Shown one piece after another: positions 1 to 8,911 of a DNA stretch of 53,951 nucleotides; positions within the stretch are counted from its first letter, which is position 1; every line of letters starts with the position of its first letter. The stretch spans positions 1 through 53,951 of the forward strand of contig NZ_BMQL01000028.1 of NCBI RefSeq assembly GCF_014648095.1, written 5' to 3'. The notes below the pieces were generated by a model, which was not told the DNA's origin, did no database searches, and saw only the letters and a list, made by a program, of their open reading frames with translations. The DNA comes from Deinococcus ruber (GTDB lineage Bacteria > Deinococcota > Deinococci > Deinococcales > Deinococcaceae). The position numbers were made by a program, and so were the translations under genes.

Positions 1-2
1 CT

Positions 3-60
3 CACCAGCTTCCATTGGCTCCCCGCTGCCTGAGCTCTAATCTTTAATTCGATTCCGTAT
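3..60 (+). repeat. Left copy of the 58-bp terminal inverted repeat
   Basis: These 58 bases are the exact reverse complement of the last 58 bases of the window. The inner boundary is CGATTCCGTAT, ending at 60; on the other side it reads ATACGGAATCG starting at 53894. The sequence is more AT-rich than its surroundings near the inner edge. It interrupts a response-regulator frame, which meets an in-frame TAA at 45-47 inside the repeat. This fits the terminus of an insertion sequence present at both ends, with the rest of the element outside the window. An assembly break at a multicopy repeat would look the same. Confidence 0.85.
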
Positions 61-680
61 TACAGGAAACGGGTCACAGCGTTGAACAGGTCTCGAATGC
101 CCGGGCCGGTCACAATCTCGCTGCTTCCGGCGGGTTCGATGCCCTGATTCTCGATGTCCGGCTGCCCGAGGGCGAAGACGCCGGGTTTCAGCTCGCCCAG
201 CAGCTCCGGCAGGACGGCAACGCGACCCCGATTCTGTTCCTGACGGCCCGCGCCGATATGGATTCCCGTCTTTGGGGGCTGGATGTCGGCGGTGACGATT
301 ACCTGAGCAAACCCTTCGATTTCCGCGAATTGCGCGCCCGTCTGTCGGCGCTGGTGCGGCGTTCGGTCGGACAGGCCAGCAATGCTGTGTCGCTTCCTGG
401 CGGCTTCACCCTCCAGTTCCTCCGGCGGGAAGTCACCGATCCGGCAGGAGCTGCCCTGCCGCTGACGCCGAGGGAATTCGGACTGCTGGAAGGCTTCGCG
501 CTGCAGCCTGAGCGGGCCTCTTCGCGTGAAGAGCTGATCTCGCGCATCTGGGCTGGGCAGCCGGAGGTCGACAGCCGCGTGGTGGATGTGTATGTCGGCA
601 ATCTGCGCCGCAAACTCGGGGAAGGCGTGATCGTGACGGTGCGCGGGTACGGCTACCGGCTCGGCGAGAGAGGCGCTTGA
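60..680 (+). pseudogene. 5'-truncated OmpR-family response regulator
   Basis: The open frame enters from the repeat at about 60 and ends in TGA at 678-680. It encodes most of a receiver domain: the phosphoacceptor aspartate in ILDVRLPEG (codon 153-155), the conserved threonine in FLTAR and the lysine in LSKPFDF. A winged-helix DNA-binding domain follows, with LTPREFGLL near its start and RGYGYRL at the end. The first 20 or so residues, which carry the acidic pocket (normally VEDD), are missing. The frame closes at TAA 45-47 inside the terminal repeat, so the gene is cut by the repeat and not merely by the window edge. An internal ATG at 258 would lack the phosphorylation site. The stop overlaps the TTG start of the downstream kinase by 3 bp, so the two formed a two-component operon. 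Confidence 0.85.
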
Positions 681-2008
681 CCTTGAGTCTGCGCTGGCGA
701 CTCACGCTGATCTATGCGGGCCTGTTGGGCCTGACGCTGCTGTTTGCCGGATCGCTGAGTTACGTGGCCCTGCGCCACACGCTGTACGCAGGTCTGGACG
801 ACGCGCTGCGGGGCTTTGCCGAGCATCAGGTTCGGCAGGAAGCCACGCTGGACTTCGAGCCGCCGCCCAGGGTCAGTAAGGTACTCGACGCCATCAATCG
901 TCAGCAGCCCATCCGCATGACCGTCTATGACGTGGGCGGCAAGGTGAAGGACTGGGGACCGTCCCGAGTGGGTTTTCTGCCACAGACGGGCACTCGGCAG
1001 GTCGGGGCCGAGCGGGTGTTCACCCTCAGGACGGCGTCAGGCTGGATTCAGACCAGCCAGTCGAATCAGGGCGTGCAGGCGGCGCTGCGGCAGATTCTGC
1101 GGCTGGAATTGCTGGGCGTGCCGCTGCTGCTGTTGCTGGCCCTGGCGCTCGGGTACCTGCTGGCCGACCGGGCGCTCAGGCCAGTGGATCAGGTGAGCGA
1201 TCTGGCGGCCCGTCTCGCCCGCAGCGGTCACAGCGGCGAGCGCGTGCCCCAGGCTCCCGGCACCGACGAACTCGCGCGGCTGACACGGACCATCAACGAC
1301 ATGCTCGGCAAGCTGGACAGCCAGATGGCCCGTGAGCGGTTGTTCGCACACGCCAGCGCCCATGAACTTCGCACGCCCATCAGCGTCATCCGGGCCGCGA
1401 CGACCCTGGCTCTGGAGCAGGAACGCACGCCCGAGCAGTCCCGCGAAGTGCTGGAGCAGGTGGAAAGCGTCAGCGAGGACATGAGTTCGCTGATAGGTCG
1501 CCTGATGACCCTGGCCTCTGCCACCCGGCCTCCTGCCCGGCAGTCCGTGAATCTGGCAGACGTCACCCTGATGGTGAGCGAACTGCACGCCAACGAAACG
1601 CACGGAAAGCAGCTTCATCTTCAGGTCACGGTCAATGACGCCGAGACGACAGGCGACTTTGGTGCACTGGTCCTGGCTGCCGGGAATCTGCTGCAAAATG
1701 CCATCAAGTACAGCCCGCTGCGCTCGTTGATCCACATTTCCTGTGACGCGGATACCGTGTCTGCCCGCCTGACGGTGCAGGACGCTGGCCCGGGAATTCC
1801 GGCAGATGAACTGCCGCGAGTCACACAGCCGTTCCAGCGTGGATCACAGACCCAGGGCCTGAGCGGCGCTGGACTGGGGTTGGCGCTGGTGCAGGCGGTG
1901 GCAGAGTCGCAGGGTGGGCACCTGGAACTGCTCAATGCGGACGCAGGCGGCCTGCGTGCCACCCTGATCCTGCCCAGGCTCGTGGCCTCGGATCGCATTG
2001 AGCGTTGA
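677..2008 (+). CDS. Two-component sensor histidine kinase
   Basis: A 443-residue membrane sensor kinase that would phosphorylate the adjoining OmpR-type regulator. It starts at TTG 677, overlapping the regulator's stop (TTGA). Transmembrane segments lie near residues 10-32 and 142-163 and enclose a sensor loop of about 110 residues. A HAMP linker follows (about 163-216). The H-box SAHELRTPISV has the phosphoacceptor His near residue 229. The N-box is NLLQNAIKYSP, and the ATP lid is DAGPGIP followed by GAGLGLALV. All catalytic motifs are intact although the partner gene is truncated. The kinase may therefore be an orphan, and its transcription may now depend on the flanking repeat. The signal it senses cannot be read from the sequence. 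Confidence 0.93.
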   Translation: MTLSLRWRLTLIYAGLLGLTLLFAGSLSYVALRHTLYAGLDDALRGFAEHQVRQEATLDFEPPPRVSKVLDAINRQQPIRMTVYDVGGKVKDWGPSRVGFLPQTGTRQVGAERVFTLRTASGWIQTSQSNQGVQAALRQILRLELLGVPLLLLLALALGYLLADRALRPVDQVSDLAARLARSGHSGERVPQAPGTDELARLTRTINDMLGKLDSQMARERLFAHASAHELRTPISVIRAATTLALEQERTPEQSREVLEQVESVSEDMSSLIGRLMTLASATRPPARQSVNLADVTLMVSELHANETHGKQLHLQVTVNDAETTGDFGALVLAAGNLLQNAIKYSPLRSLIHISCDADTVSARLTVQDAGPGIPADELPRVTQPFQRGSQTQGLSGAGLGLALVQAVAESQGGHLELLNADAGGLRATLILPRLVASDRIER

Positions 2009-2264
2009 GAGAAAGATCCCAGGTCGGCCAGATCTAAAAGGCGGGCTTCGGTAGTCTGAAACAAGCATAGACTCTTTGAAAACAGCGGCTGGATGGCATT
2101 TCCGCAGCGGCACTTCTGTCCGGGCCGTCGTGCCGGACGTTCAAGACTGGTACAGCCACGAGCGCTGACACCCGGCATTCGGGTACGCCGCGCCTTCGTC
2201 TACACGTTCGGTCCTTCCTGAAGGCGTCCAAAACGACAGGAAGGGTTCCCTGTCATGCAGGCAC

Positions 2265-2308
2265 CGACCTGCTCGCTCACGTCCCTGCTGTTGCAGCGGA
2301 GCAGGTCG
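2265..2308. terminator. Convergent hairpin between kinase and methyltransferase
   Basis: Perfect 10-bp arms (CGACCTGCTC at 2265-2274 and GAGCAGGTCG at 2299-2308) enclose a smaller CTGC-TGTT-GCAG stem. A second small hairpin, GACAGG/CCTGTC, lies at 2235-2254. The site is between two convergent genes and has no T-run, so it may act as a terminator for both strands. I see nothing else in the 329-bp gap 2009-2337. Confidence 0.5.
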
Positions 2309-2337
2309 CGTTTTCGATACACCAGGAAAACGGCTGC

Positions 2338-3171
2338 TCAGCTGCGTTTCTGAACGATGATCCGGAGCAGACGCAGCCGACCTTCCATGATGTTGCGCCC
2401 GAAGTTGGCCGTCATCTGCCGCGCCTGCGGTCCGATCACCTGGGCCAGATTCAGCAGGTTCGGTGGTCCCGCTGGCGGCGTCGCCCGCTGGAGTTCGGTA
2501 AACCAGTCGCGCGCGGCGGCGGTGGTGTCTTCCTTCATCAGCAGCGCAAAACCCGCATTTTCAAGCAGCTGCTCCATCTCGCCGGATGAGGCCAGAAAGC
2601 TGATCGAGGCGTCACCAGCCCACGGAACCGGATAGATCACCGGCTCGTGTTCGCCCCGCACGGCGTCGTAGATCGCCAGCCGTCCTCCCGGTTTCAGCAC
2701 ACTGTAAATACCCTGGTACAGCTGAGCCTTGTCGCGGATATTCATGCCCACATGCTGTGTCCAGGCATGGTCAAAGGTTTCCGGCGCGAACGGCAGATTC
2801 AGCGCGTCGCCCTGCACAAAATGCACTCGTGCCTGCAAACCTGTTCTGACGGTGAGCAGGCGAGCAATCTCGACGAATTCAGGGGACAGTTCGATGCCCC
2901 TCACGTCGCAGCTGTGCACCGCAGCCAGGTACCGCGCCGGGCCACCAAGACCCGAACCGACGTCCAGAACGCGCTGTCCGTGCTCGACATTCAGGGCAGC
3001 CGCGAGTTCCTGCGTTGCCGGGAGGCCGCGCACATGAAACTGATCCATTCCCGCGAGCTGAGACCAGTCGAGCGGGCCAGTGCCTAGACCCGACTGGGCA
3101 AGAGCTTCTTCGGTGCGGGCCAGCATGCCCTGAGAGGTGTAGTGTGCCTGAACAGCATTGGGTTGATTCAT
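2338..3171 (-). CDS. SAM-dependent methyltransferase, class I
   Basis: A cytoplasmic 277-residue Rossmann-fold methyltransferase. The SAM-binding motif I is VLDVGSGLGGPARYLA (about residues 70-85), followed by an acidic residue in GIELS, then GDALNLPF (motif II region) and LKPGGRLAIYD (motif III). The layout resembles the UbiE/CoQ5 and sarcosine/dimethylglycine methyltransferase group; the acceptor cannot be deduced. The start ATG at 3171 has GGAGAG 6 nt upstream. It is the last gene of a leftward unit behind two NmrA-like genes, with gaps of 75 and 58 bp, so it may share the TetR-controlled promoter near 5650. Confidence 0.85.
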   Translation of the reverse strand: MNQPNAVQAHYTSQGMLARTEEALAQSGLGTGPLDWSQLAGMDQFHVRGLPATQELAAALNVEHGQRVLDVGSGLGGPARYLAAVHSCDVRGIELSPEFVEIARLLTVRTGLQARVHFVQGDALNLPFAPETFDHAWTQHVGMNIRDKAQLYQGIYSVLKPGGRLAIYDAVRGEHEPVIYPVPWAGDASISFLASSGEMEQLLENAGFALLMKEDTTAAARDWFTELQRATPPAGPPNLLNLAQVIGPQARQMTANFGRNIMEGRLRLLRIIVQKRS

Positions 3172-3246
3172 GTGAACTCTCCAGAGGGGTCAAGGTGTGA
3201 GAGGCGAGGTTCTTCGGGCAGGGCTGCGCTTTGACAGACGCGGCGC

Positions 3247-4179
3247 TCAGCTCAAAGTGGCGCGGTGCCTGTTGACGAAGTCTGCGACGGTCATGGGGGC
3301 CTGACCCGTCAGGCGCTCGACCGTGTCGTTCGTCCCGGCGAACAGGCCATTGTCAAGGTCGGTGGCCGCCGCACGCAGATGTTGCCCGGCGTGAGATTCG
3401 CCGTTGTCGGTGGGCCGGTTGGACTAGGCGTAGCCCGAGAGCGCGTCATTGCGCCCGCTCTGCTCTCTTCCCGAGGTGAACGCCTCCAGCAGCATCTCGA
3501 TAGGAACCTGCTGATAGCCGACGTGTCTGCCGAGCACCCGGCCTACCTCAGCGGCCAGTTCTGCGAAGGTGTATTCCACCGGGCCAACCAGCGTGTAGGT
3601 CTGGCCCCGGTGAGCCGCCGGGTGCTGAAGGATACGCGCGATGACGCGTCCCTGATCTTCCGCCGAAATCAGTGCCGTCCTGCCGCCGCCGTATGGGGCA
3701 TACACGGTGCCCTGGCGAATCATCGGGGCGAGGTACAGCAGCCACTCTGCGAAGAACGTGGGTCTAAGGTGCGTGACGCCGATGCCGCACCAGTCGAAAA
3801 CGCGCTCGGTCAGCCAGTGATCGAAGGCCGCGTGGCTCGGCGCGTCGTCTCTGGCGATCATCTGCGACATGTCGACAATGGCTTCGACGCCAGCCTCCCT
3901 GGCTGCCTGGGCAAACTGAGCGGCGGCCTGCACCAGACCGGGAGCAATCGGATAATTGAAATAAGCACGCTGCACACCCCGCAGGGCAGCACGCACCGAG
4001 TGGACATCGGTCAGATCGCCGAAGATCACCTCGGCACCCTGGCGGCGCAACTGAGCCGAGCGCTCGTCTTCACGGTGGGCCAGTGCGCGGACGTGTTCGC
4101 CCGCTCCGAGCAGGGCTGACACGGCGGCACTTCCGGTCGCGCCCATGGCTCCTGTCACGAGATAGCTGATCTTGGACAT
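3247..4179 (-). pseudogene. NmrA-like NAD(P)-binding reductase with in-frame amber stop
   Basis: From ATG 4179 the frame encodes an NmrA/HSCARG-type Rossmann protein beginning MSKISYLVTGAMGATGSAAV (dinucleotide motif GxxGxxG). It stops at TAG 3424-3426. The same frame continues for another 58 codons to TGA 3247-3249 and encodes a typical family C-terminus, including GTNDTVERLTGQAPMTV and ADFVNRHRA. There is therefore a single nonsense codon and no frameshift. Full length would be 310 residues; the truncated product is 251. The Rossmann domain survives, so partial function is possible. A CAG-to-TAG change is the simplest origin. TAG is used as a normal terminator elsewhere in this window, which argues against recoding. 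It is in an operon with the paralogue at 4238-5323. Confidence 0.8.
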
Positions 4180-4237
4180 GTCGTTTCTCCAGGTGAATGA
4201 GCAGTCGGGTCTGAACGCGGACCGAAGCCGACAGGCG

Positions 4238-5323
4238 CTACAGCACGGCGGGCGTGGCAGCCGGGCGGTGCTGCCGCTCCCACCCGGCATCGTTCAGGGC
4301 GTAGCGCGGGCTGGGCGGCACCGGGAAGCCCATCGCCTGCTCGTACCGGTTCAGGTTGTAGCCGGGGCCGAACGGGGTGCGGAGAAAATCCAGCAGAGCA
4401 CGCAGCTGATGGCCTGGAGTCCGCGCCGCTTCCGGCAGGGCGGCATACCGGCGCACGGTGGTTTCAAAGCTCTCTGCCGCACGGCCAGTGACCGTGAGCA
4501 CATCGGAGGTGGGCGCATTCACCGCGAAAGCCCCCTGCCGGTGGTCTTCGATGTACCGCTTCAGCACGCTCAGGTCGTAGGGGGCGACGCCCTGCTGCCG
4601 GGCCGCTTTCAGAAAGACCCACATCGGAAGATCGGCGCGCCTGACCGGACGCCCGAACACCACGCTGAGCGTGCGTGCAATGTCGTCGGCTGACAGCAGC
4701 GCCGGGCCAGTCGGACGATACGTTTTGCCAGCATGGTGTTCGGGGTTCATCAGCACAGCCACGGCGACCCGCGCCATGTCTTCATTGGACGGCGGCGCAT
4801 TCTGACTGTCTCCGGTCAGGTTGGGATACAGGCCAAGTTGCGCCGCGAAACCGATCAGCCGCAGGTAGTTGTCGGCAAAATAGCCGGGGTTCAGGATGGT
4901 CTGAGCCACACCGGGAATCATGGAAAACAGCTGATCGACCAGCCAGGTCTGACGGGTCATCAGGGCCGGATGTGCCGGGCTGGACAGCCACTGGCTCATC
5001 TGCACCACCACTTCGAGGGTCGAGTCGCGGGCGGCAGTCGCAAAGGCGGCGGCACTCTGAATCATGAATGGGTGAAGAAGCGGGACGTAGTAGGCGCGGG
5101 TGGTGCCCTGGATGGCCGCCCGCAGTTGTTCGGGGTCGAACAGATCGGCCACGACCACTTCTGCGCCCAGGCGTTCGAGGCGGTCGCTGCGGGTGTCGCG
5201 GGTACGGACGAGGGCGCGAACAGGATAGTGCTGCTCACGCAGCTGGGCAACGACGGCGCTGCCCGTCTTGCCGGTGGCTCCGGTCACGAGAATCTTCGGC
5301 AGTTTGCTGTGAAACTGGGTCAT
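4238..5323 (-). CDS. NmrA-family NAD(P)-binding protein
   Basis: A 361-residue atypical SDR. The N-terminal Rossmann motif is ILVTGATGKTGSAVV (residues 11-25), followed by RALVRTRDTRSDRL, which fits NADP specificity, and then PLLHPFMIQSAAAF. Members of this family act as NAD(P)H-dependent reductases or as redox sensors that bind but do not turn over NADPH. The catalytic YxxxK of classical SDRs is not apparent. The protein is about 60 residues longer at the C-terminus than common NmrA proteins. It is the first gene of the leftward unit opposite the TetR regulator. The start at 5323 is preceded by GGAGAATTC. Confidence 0.85.
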   Translation of the reverse strand: MTQFHSKLPKILVTGATGKTGSAVVAQLREQHYPVRALVRTRDTRSDRLERLGAEVVVADLFDPEQLRAAIQGTTRAYYVPLLHPFMIQSAAAFATAARDSTLEVVVQMSQWLSSPAHPALMTRQTWLVDQLFSMIPGVAQTILNPGYFADNYLRLIGFAAQLGLYPNLTGDSQNAPPSNEDMARVAVAVLMNPEHHAGKTYRPTGPALLSADDIARTLSVVFGRPVRRADLPMWVFLKAARQQGVAPYDLSVLKRYIEDHRQGAFAVNAPTSDVLTVTGRAAESFETTVRRYAALPEAARTPGHQLRALLDFLRTPFGPGYNLNRYEQAMGFPVPPSPRYALNDAGWERQHRPAATPAVL

Positions 5324-5471
5324 CTGAATTCTCCTTTGCTTCGGCTGAGACGTGATTGAAAGCGTTCACGCAGACCCTCCAGCAGTAGGGGGCCATACGT
5401 TCTGAGCCAGGGCAACAGCGCACCCGGACGCTCGGTGGCGTGCCTGCGAGTGGAAGGAGCGCTCACAGGCG

Positions 5472-5588
5472 TCAGGCGGGCAGGGCAAGGAAAATGAGGG
5501 CGTGGGCACGCTGCTGCCGGAGGAGTGGAGTGGCAGCGGTGACGGGCTTGCTGGTGGCGTCGGTCACGAGAATCTTCGGGTAGGTCAT
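5472..5588 (-). pseudogene. Remnant of a third NmrA-like gene (N-terminus)
   Basis: A 38-codon frame from ATG 5588 to TGA 5472. Its first half, MTYPKILVTDATSKPVTAAT, aligns with the start of the neighbouring NmrA gene (KILVTGATGKTGSAVV), but two glycines of the dinucleotide motif are lost (GATGKTG has become DATSKPV). The DNA CGGTCACGAGAATCTTCGG is identical at 5281-5299 and 5561-5579. This suggests a tandem copy reduced by deletion. The interval 5324-5471 may contain more of the remnant, but I cannot align it. Confidence 0.6.
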
Positions 5589-5642
5589 GCGCTACGCTCC
5601 GTGTCAGGGGTCCGGGCACCCGGTCGTATCCCGTCCCTTTTT

Positions 5643-5660
5643 AGATGACACTTGACATCT
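5643..5660. promoter_or_regulatory. Candidate TetR operator between NmrA operon and tetR
   Basis: An 18-bp near-palindrome, AGATGACACTTGACATCT (14 of 18 positions symmetric), lies in the divergent promoter region. It contains TTGACA (5652-5657), a good -35 element for the rightward tetR gene. A convincing -10 at ideal spacing is not seen. The position is typical for autoregulation by a TetR repressor that also controls the divergent reductases. Similar AGAT/ATCT half-sites occur upstream of the second TetR gene (23301-23320). Confidence 0.55.
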
Positions 5661-5731
5661 TTACATGCTATCCTGATCCCTGTCAAGGCAGGGCTTGCCT
5701 GACCCAGCTCCCTTCGAAGGAACTTCACAGC

Positions 5732-6343
5732 ATGCCAAAACGCTCAGTCGCAGACACCGCCACCACTCATCAGGCCATCCTGAAACACGCGTCCCAGACC
5801 TTCCGCGAACACGGCGGCAGCGTGGGAATCAACGACCTCATGAACACGCTCGGCCTTACCCGGGGCGGCTTCTATCGCCATTTCGACAGCAAAGACCACC
5901 TCTTCATCGAAGCGGCTGCCCTGGGCCTCGACGAGATGGCGCAGCGCCTGACCGAGGCCGCCAGCACCGCCGAGCCGGGCAGGCAACTCGAAGCGATCAT
6001 CACCACCTACCTGAGTCCCGAGCACCTGCACCACCCCGAGGCGTGGTGCGTGCTGGCCGTGCTGGCCCCCGAAATCGCCCGCCTCCCGCTGGCCGTCCGC
6101 GAGCAGCTGGACGCCGCCATGCAGCGCTACATCGGCGCGTTGTCGCCGTACATGCCGGGTGACACGGCGCAGGAGCGCAGCGCCCAGTTCATGTTGCTGT
6201 TTTCCGGCATGGCGGGCGCGATCTCCATGCTGCGGGTTCTGGGCGACGACGAGACCCGGCGGCAGATGTTGAACGTCACGCGCACTCACTACCTCCAGTG
6301 GTTCACCCGAGTACCCGAACATACCTCGTCAACCCAATCCTGA
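5732..6343 (+). CDS. TetR/AcrR-family repressor
   Basis: A 203-residue regulator with an N-terminal helix-turn-helix (about residues 12-58; LGLTRGGFYRHFDSKDHLF is the recognition-helix signature) and a C-terminal ligand domain. The start ATG 5732 is chosen for the GAAGG ribosome site at 5715-5720 and because the family usually begins a few residues before the HTH; a longer frame to 5645 is probably not used. It is divergent from the NmrA operon. The GGFYRHF sequence places it with the TetR proteins that commonly sit beside reductases and respond to small electrophiles or aromatics. Inducer unknown. Confidence 0.9.
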   Translation: MPKRSVADTATTHQAILKHASQTFREHGGSVGINDLMNTLGLTRGGFYRHFDSKDHLFIEAAALGLDEMAQRLTEAASTAEPGRQLEAIITTYLSPEHLHHPEAWCVLAVLAPEIARLPLAVREQLDAAMQRYIGALSPYMPGDTAQERSAQFMLLFSGMAGAISMLRVLGDDETRRQMLNVTRTHYLQWFTRVPEHTSSTQS

Positions 6344-6522
6344 AGGAACATTTCGACCAGCAGGGCAGGAGCATGGCAGCATATATACAGCTCTGTGCGG
6401 TACTCACCGCTGCGTCAAGAACAACACTGGAAATCACCTGCCAGTGTCTATCTGCTCTGCTGAACGACTGCGCCCAAGTTGGCCGGCATTCCGACACCCC
6501 GTCGAACCGAGCTGCGCCACTT

Positions 6523-7584
6523 TCACGGACGTTCACCGGAAGGATCTGCCAGCACAGTCGCGGTTGAAACGGGCGTGCCAAAGGACGGCCTGCCGTCGCT
6601 CGTCCAGCCAAAACTCTGGGCACGAGCCGTCCGGCCCCTGTACGACGACCCTGCACTGGCTTTGGCGTGATACACAATCCAGTTCTGCCGACCGTCGAGC
6701 GACTGAAAAAAGCCGTTGTGGCCAGGTCCATATACGCCCGTTGCCACCGACGCCTCAAAGACCGGGCGAGGCAACAGCGTCCATGCCGCTGCCGACAGCA
6801 CGTCACTGCTGGCCTGAGCGGTCATCATGCCCAGCTTATAGTCGCGTGACTGAGCGTCACACGCAGAAAAAGTGACAAAGAATCTGCCGGATCGGCGCAG
6901 CACTTCGGGCGCTTCCTGAATGGCGCACCCGAACACCGTGCCACTGGCGGGCAGTCTGGTGGCCTTCAGCTGATGATGGGCGGTGGAGGCCAGCGTGGTC
7001 GGGTCCGACAGACGGGCGATGTAGATGTCGCCAGCATCCGACCACAACAGATCCAGGCGGCCATCCTGTTGGGTCAGAACTGTCGGGTCGATGGCTGAGC
7101 TATGGGAAACATCGCTTCCATACGGCAACAACGGAATCTCATCACCATATGGACCCAGTGGACTGAGGCCGCTGCTGACGCGTACATACACGCCATAGTC
7201 CCGGGTGTAATACACGTACCAGCGGCGTTGACCGGCAGGTGTTGGCAGCAGATACACTTCCGGGGCCCAGAGATGACAGCATTGCGCGGGCCACAGGGGA
7301 ATACCGTGCGCCGTCTGAAGTCCGGCCAGGGTACTGGATTGGTAGAGCGACACCTGCGTCTGTTCGGTGTAAGTGAGGTAGTAGTGATGTTGATACGTGA
7401 ACAGGAACGGATCGGGGCTGTCGTTCGAACGAAGTGGGTTGTGGAAGGTATCGACGGAGGCACCCGAGGTGAGACCCGCCTGCACGGAAGGTTGGCAGGC
7501 CGTCAGTCCGAGCAGGCCGAGGGATGCGAGAAGCATCCAAAGCTGTGCTTGTCGCAGGAGCGCCACGCCAAAACCCTTTACCAT
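6523..7584 (-). CDS. GH43-like glycoside hydrolase, lipoprotein
   Basis: A 353-residue predicted exported lipoprotein. The lipobox is LLGLTAC after a hydrophobic segment. The five-bladed propeller family GH43 (arabinofuranosidases, xylosidases) is indicated by NPLRSNDSPDPFLF near the mature N-terminus (general base Asp), SSAIDPTVL (pKa-modulating Asp) and IQEAPEVLRRSGRFFVTFSA (acid Glu). GVYGPGHNGFF is another family signature. Start ATG 7584 gives a compact signal peptide; an upstream GTG at 7632 is possible and would add 16 residues. It is a single-gene unit, not adjacent to other carbohydrate genes. It probably trims arabinose or xylose side chains from plant polymers at the cell surface. 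Confidence 0.85.
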   Translation of the reverse strand: MVKGFGVALLRQAQLWMLLASLGLLGLTACQPSVQAGLTSGASVDTFHNPLRSNDSPDPFLFTYQHHYYLTYTEQTQVSLYQSSTLAGLQTAHGIPLWPAQCCHLWAPEVYLLPTPAGQRRWYVYYTRDYGVYVRVSSGLSPLGPYGDEIPLLPYGSDVSHSSAIDPTVLTQQDGRLDLLWSDAGDIYIARLSDPTTLASTAHHQLKATRLPASGTVFGCAIQEAPEVLRRSGRFFVTFSACDAQSRDYKLGMMTAQASSDVLSAAAWTLLPRPVFEASVATGVYGPGHNGFFQSLDGRQNWIVYHAKASAGSSYRGRTARAQSFGWTSDGRPSFGTPVSTATVLADPSGERP

Positions 7585-8016
7585 GACGTACGGTACGGTG
7601 CCGTGCTTGTGTCCTGGTATAAGGGGTTCCACCCTTTACGGTAGGACGCCCAATACGCTGGAACGTCGTCACGCTGGTCTGTCGGCTAACCCATGTGATC
7701 CGAACACAGGCCAAACGGACGCGAGTGCCCGCACAACGCCTGTCGCATTCAGCAAATTGCAGCACCGTTTCCTGAATAGGGGTTAGCCTTTCTGCTGATC
7801 GGCATGGTTGTGGCAGCCGAACGAGGCGAGCCGCGCAATGGCTGCTCTGAGCACGTATGTTTCTCAGCACGCTGCTCCGCGCCCAGTAAAGGAGCGGAGC
7901 AGCATAGGAATGTCTGAGTTCAGCGCCGTGCTTGTAGGCCGGGCATCGGAACCGTGCCGATGACATGCATCAGGCCACTGGACGCTTTCGATATCGGTCC
8001 TGATCTTGCTTTTTAC
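7585..8016. other. Intergenic region, no gene recognised
   Basis: This 432-bp stretch lies upstream of the leftward GH43 gene and downstream of the leftward lipoprotein gene. The first 50 bp may belong to GH43 if the GTG at 7632 is used. AAGGG and AACCCCTT lie close together at about 7621-7636 as an imperfect inverted repeat that could be regulatory. Otherwise I see no protein or RNA gene. Confidence 0.5.
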
Positions 8017-8460
8017 TCAGCCCTTCGCGAGTTTGACCGGCGCACAGATCGGCACCACCGACGGATCGCTGGCGTAATGCACGTTGATGTAAGCGCCCTT
8101 GTCGCCCTCAATCTTGGCCGTGTCCGTCTTCAGCGTCACGCTGGCATTGCCACTGGCGTCAGCCACGAAATTGGGGAAGCCCACCGTGACGGGTCCGTTG
8201 GAGGCGCAGGGGTCGGTGCTGGAGTCTGGCCCGAAGGCGTGGTAGTGGGCAATATAGGCCTTGCCAGGGGTCAGGCCCGAGACACTCAGCACAGTGCTCA
8301 CCATGCCGCCCGACACAGAAGCCACCGCGTTGCCCCCCGCAGACGGATCGGCCTGATTGGGGTTGTGCTTGAACAGGTAGGTGGTCGGCAGGCCAAACAG
8401 GGCGCAGGAGCCGAGCAGCAAAGGACCGACTAAGCCCAGTACGATGGTATGTCCCCTCAT
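8017..8460 (-). CDS. Small lipoprotein, possibly CHRD-like beta-sandwich
   Basis: A 147-residue protein with a lipoprotein signal (GPLLLGSC) and a mature part rich in beta-strand residues. VSGLTPGKAYIAHYHAFGP followed by GNASVTL resembles CHRD or SOD-like domains, in which a secreted strand core presents His residues; the similarity is weak. Two further cysteines (DPCASN and VPICAP) may form a disulfide. A strong ribosome site (GGAGGACATC) precedes ATG 8460. The gene stands alone. Function unknown; likely attached to the outer face of a membrane. Confidence 0.75.
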   Translation of the reverse strand: MRGHTIVLGLVGPLLLGSCALFGLPTTYLFKHNPNQADPSAGGNAVASVSGGMVSTVLSVSGLTPGKAYIAHYHAFGPDSSTDPCASNGPVTVGFPNFVADASGNASVTLKTDTAKIEGDKGAYINVHYASDPSVVPICAPVKLAKG

Positions 8461-8911
8461 GATGTCCTCCGTGGTGCTGTGCTGACGCCGCCTCAGCGGT
8501 GGGTCACTGTGATTGTGGCGCTTGTACCCTCATGGTATGAGCAGGAATAGGTAAAGGTTACAGGGGGTTTTAAGGTGTGCGCCGCTTTAGAGCTGAGGCA
8601 GCCGATCAGAGAGGGTGAACGGGCATGGCATCTCAGGAGAGATGTATCGAGAGCAGTGAGTCAGCTGCTCCACCTTAAGCAGTTGGCGCGGTGTCGGTGA
8701 GGCTTCGCCTGAGCTCAGCAACACCGCAGAAAAGTTCGCCATCTGAGGATGGAGCGAACTTCAAAAAGGTGTGTCGTGCCCCTAACCAAGGTTGAGCATG
8801 GTGGGCAGCGCCCAGGCCGCGAGTTGACGCAGCAGTCGCGCCGCATCCTGATCTGCCAGCAGGAGCTTCCATGTGGAAGCACACACAGCGTCGTTCGAGC
8901 TTCGACCAGAG
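8461..8911. other. Intergenic region, no gene recognised
   Basis: This 451-bp interval separates two leftward genes. It contains the promoter of the 8017-8460 lipoprotein (AT-rich patch around 8540-8570). On the minus strand, a short frame ending at TAG 8782 reads like a leucine- and alanine-rich helix (LLRQLAAWALPTMLNLG). It could be the tail of a decayed gene, but it has no start or partner. No RNA gene seen. Confidence 0.45.

Noticed and set aside
5324..5471. A possible C-terminal fragment (WLRTYGPLLLEGLRERF) near the NmrA remnant.
   Set aside because: It looks protein-like but cannot be aligned with the adjacent NmrA genes by eye, so it is not annotated as a gene piece.
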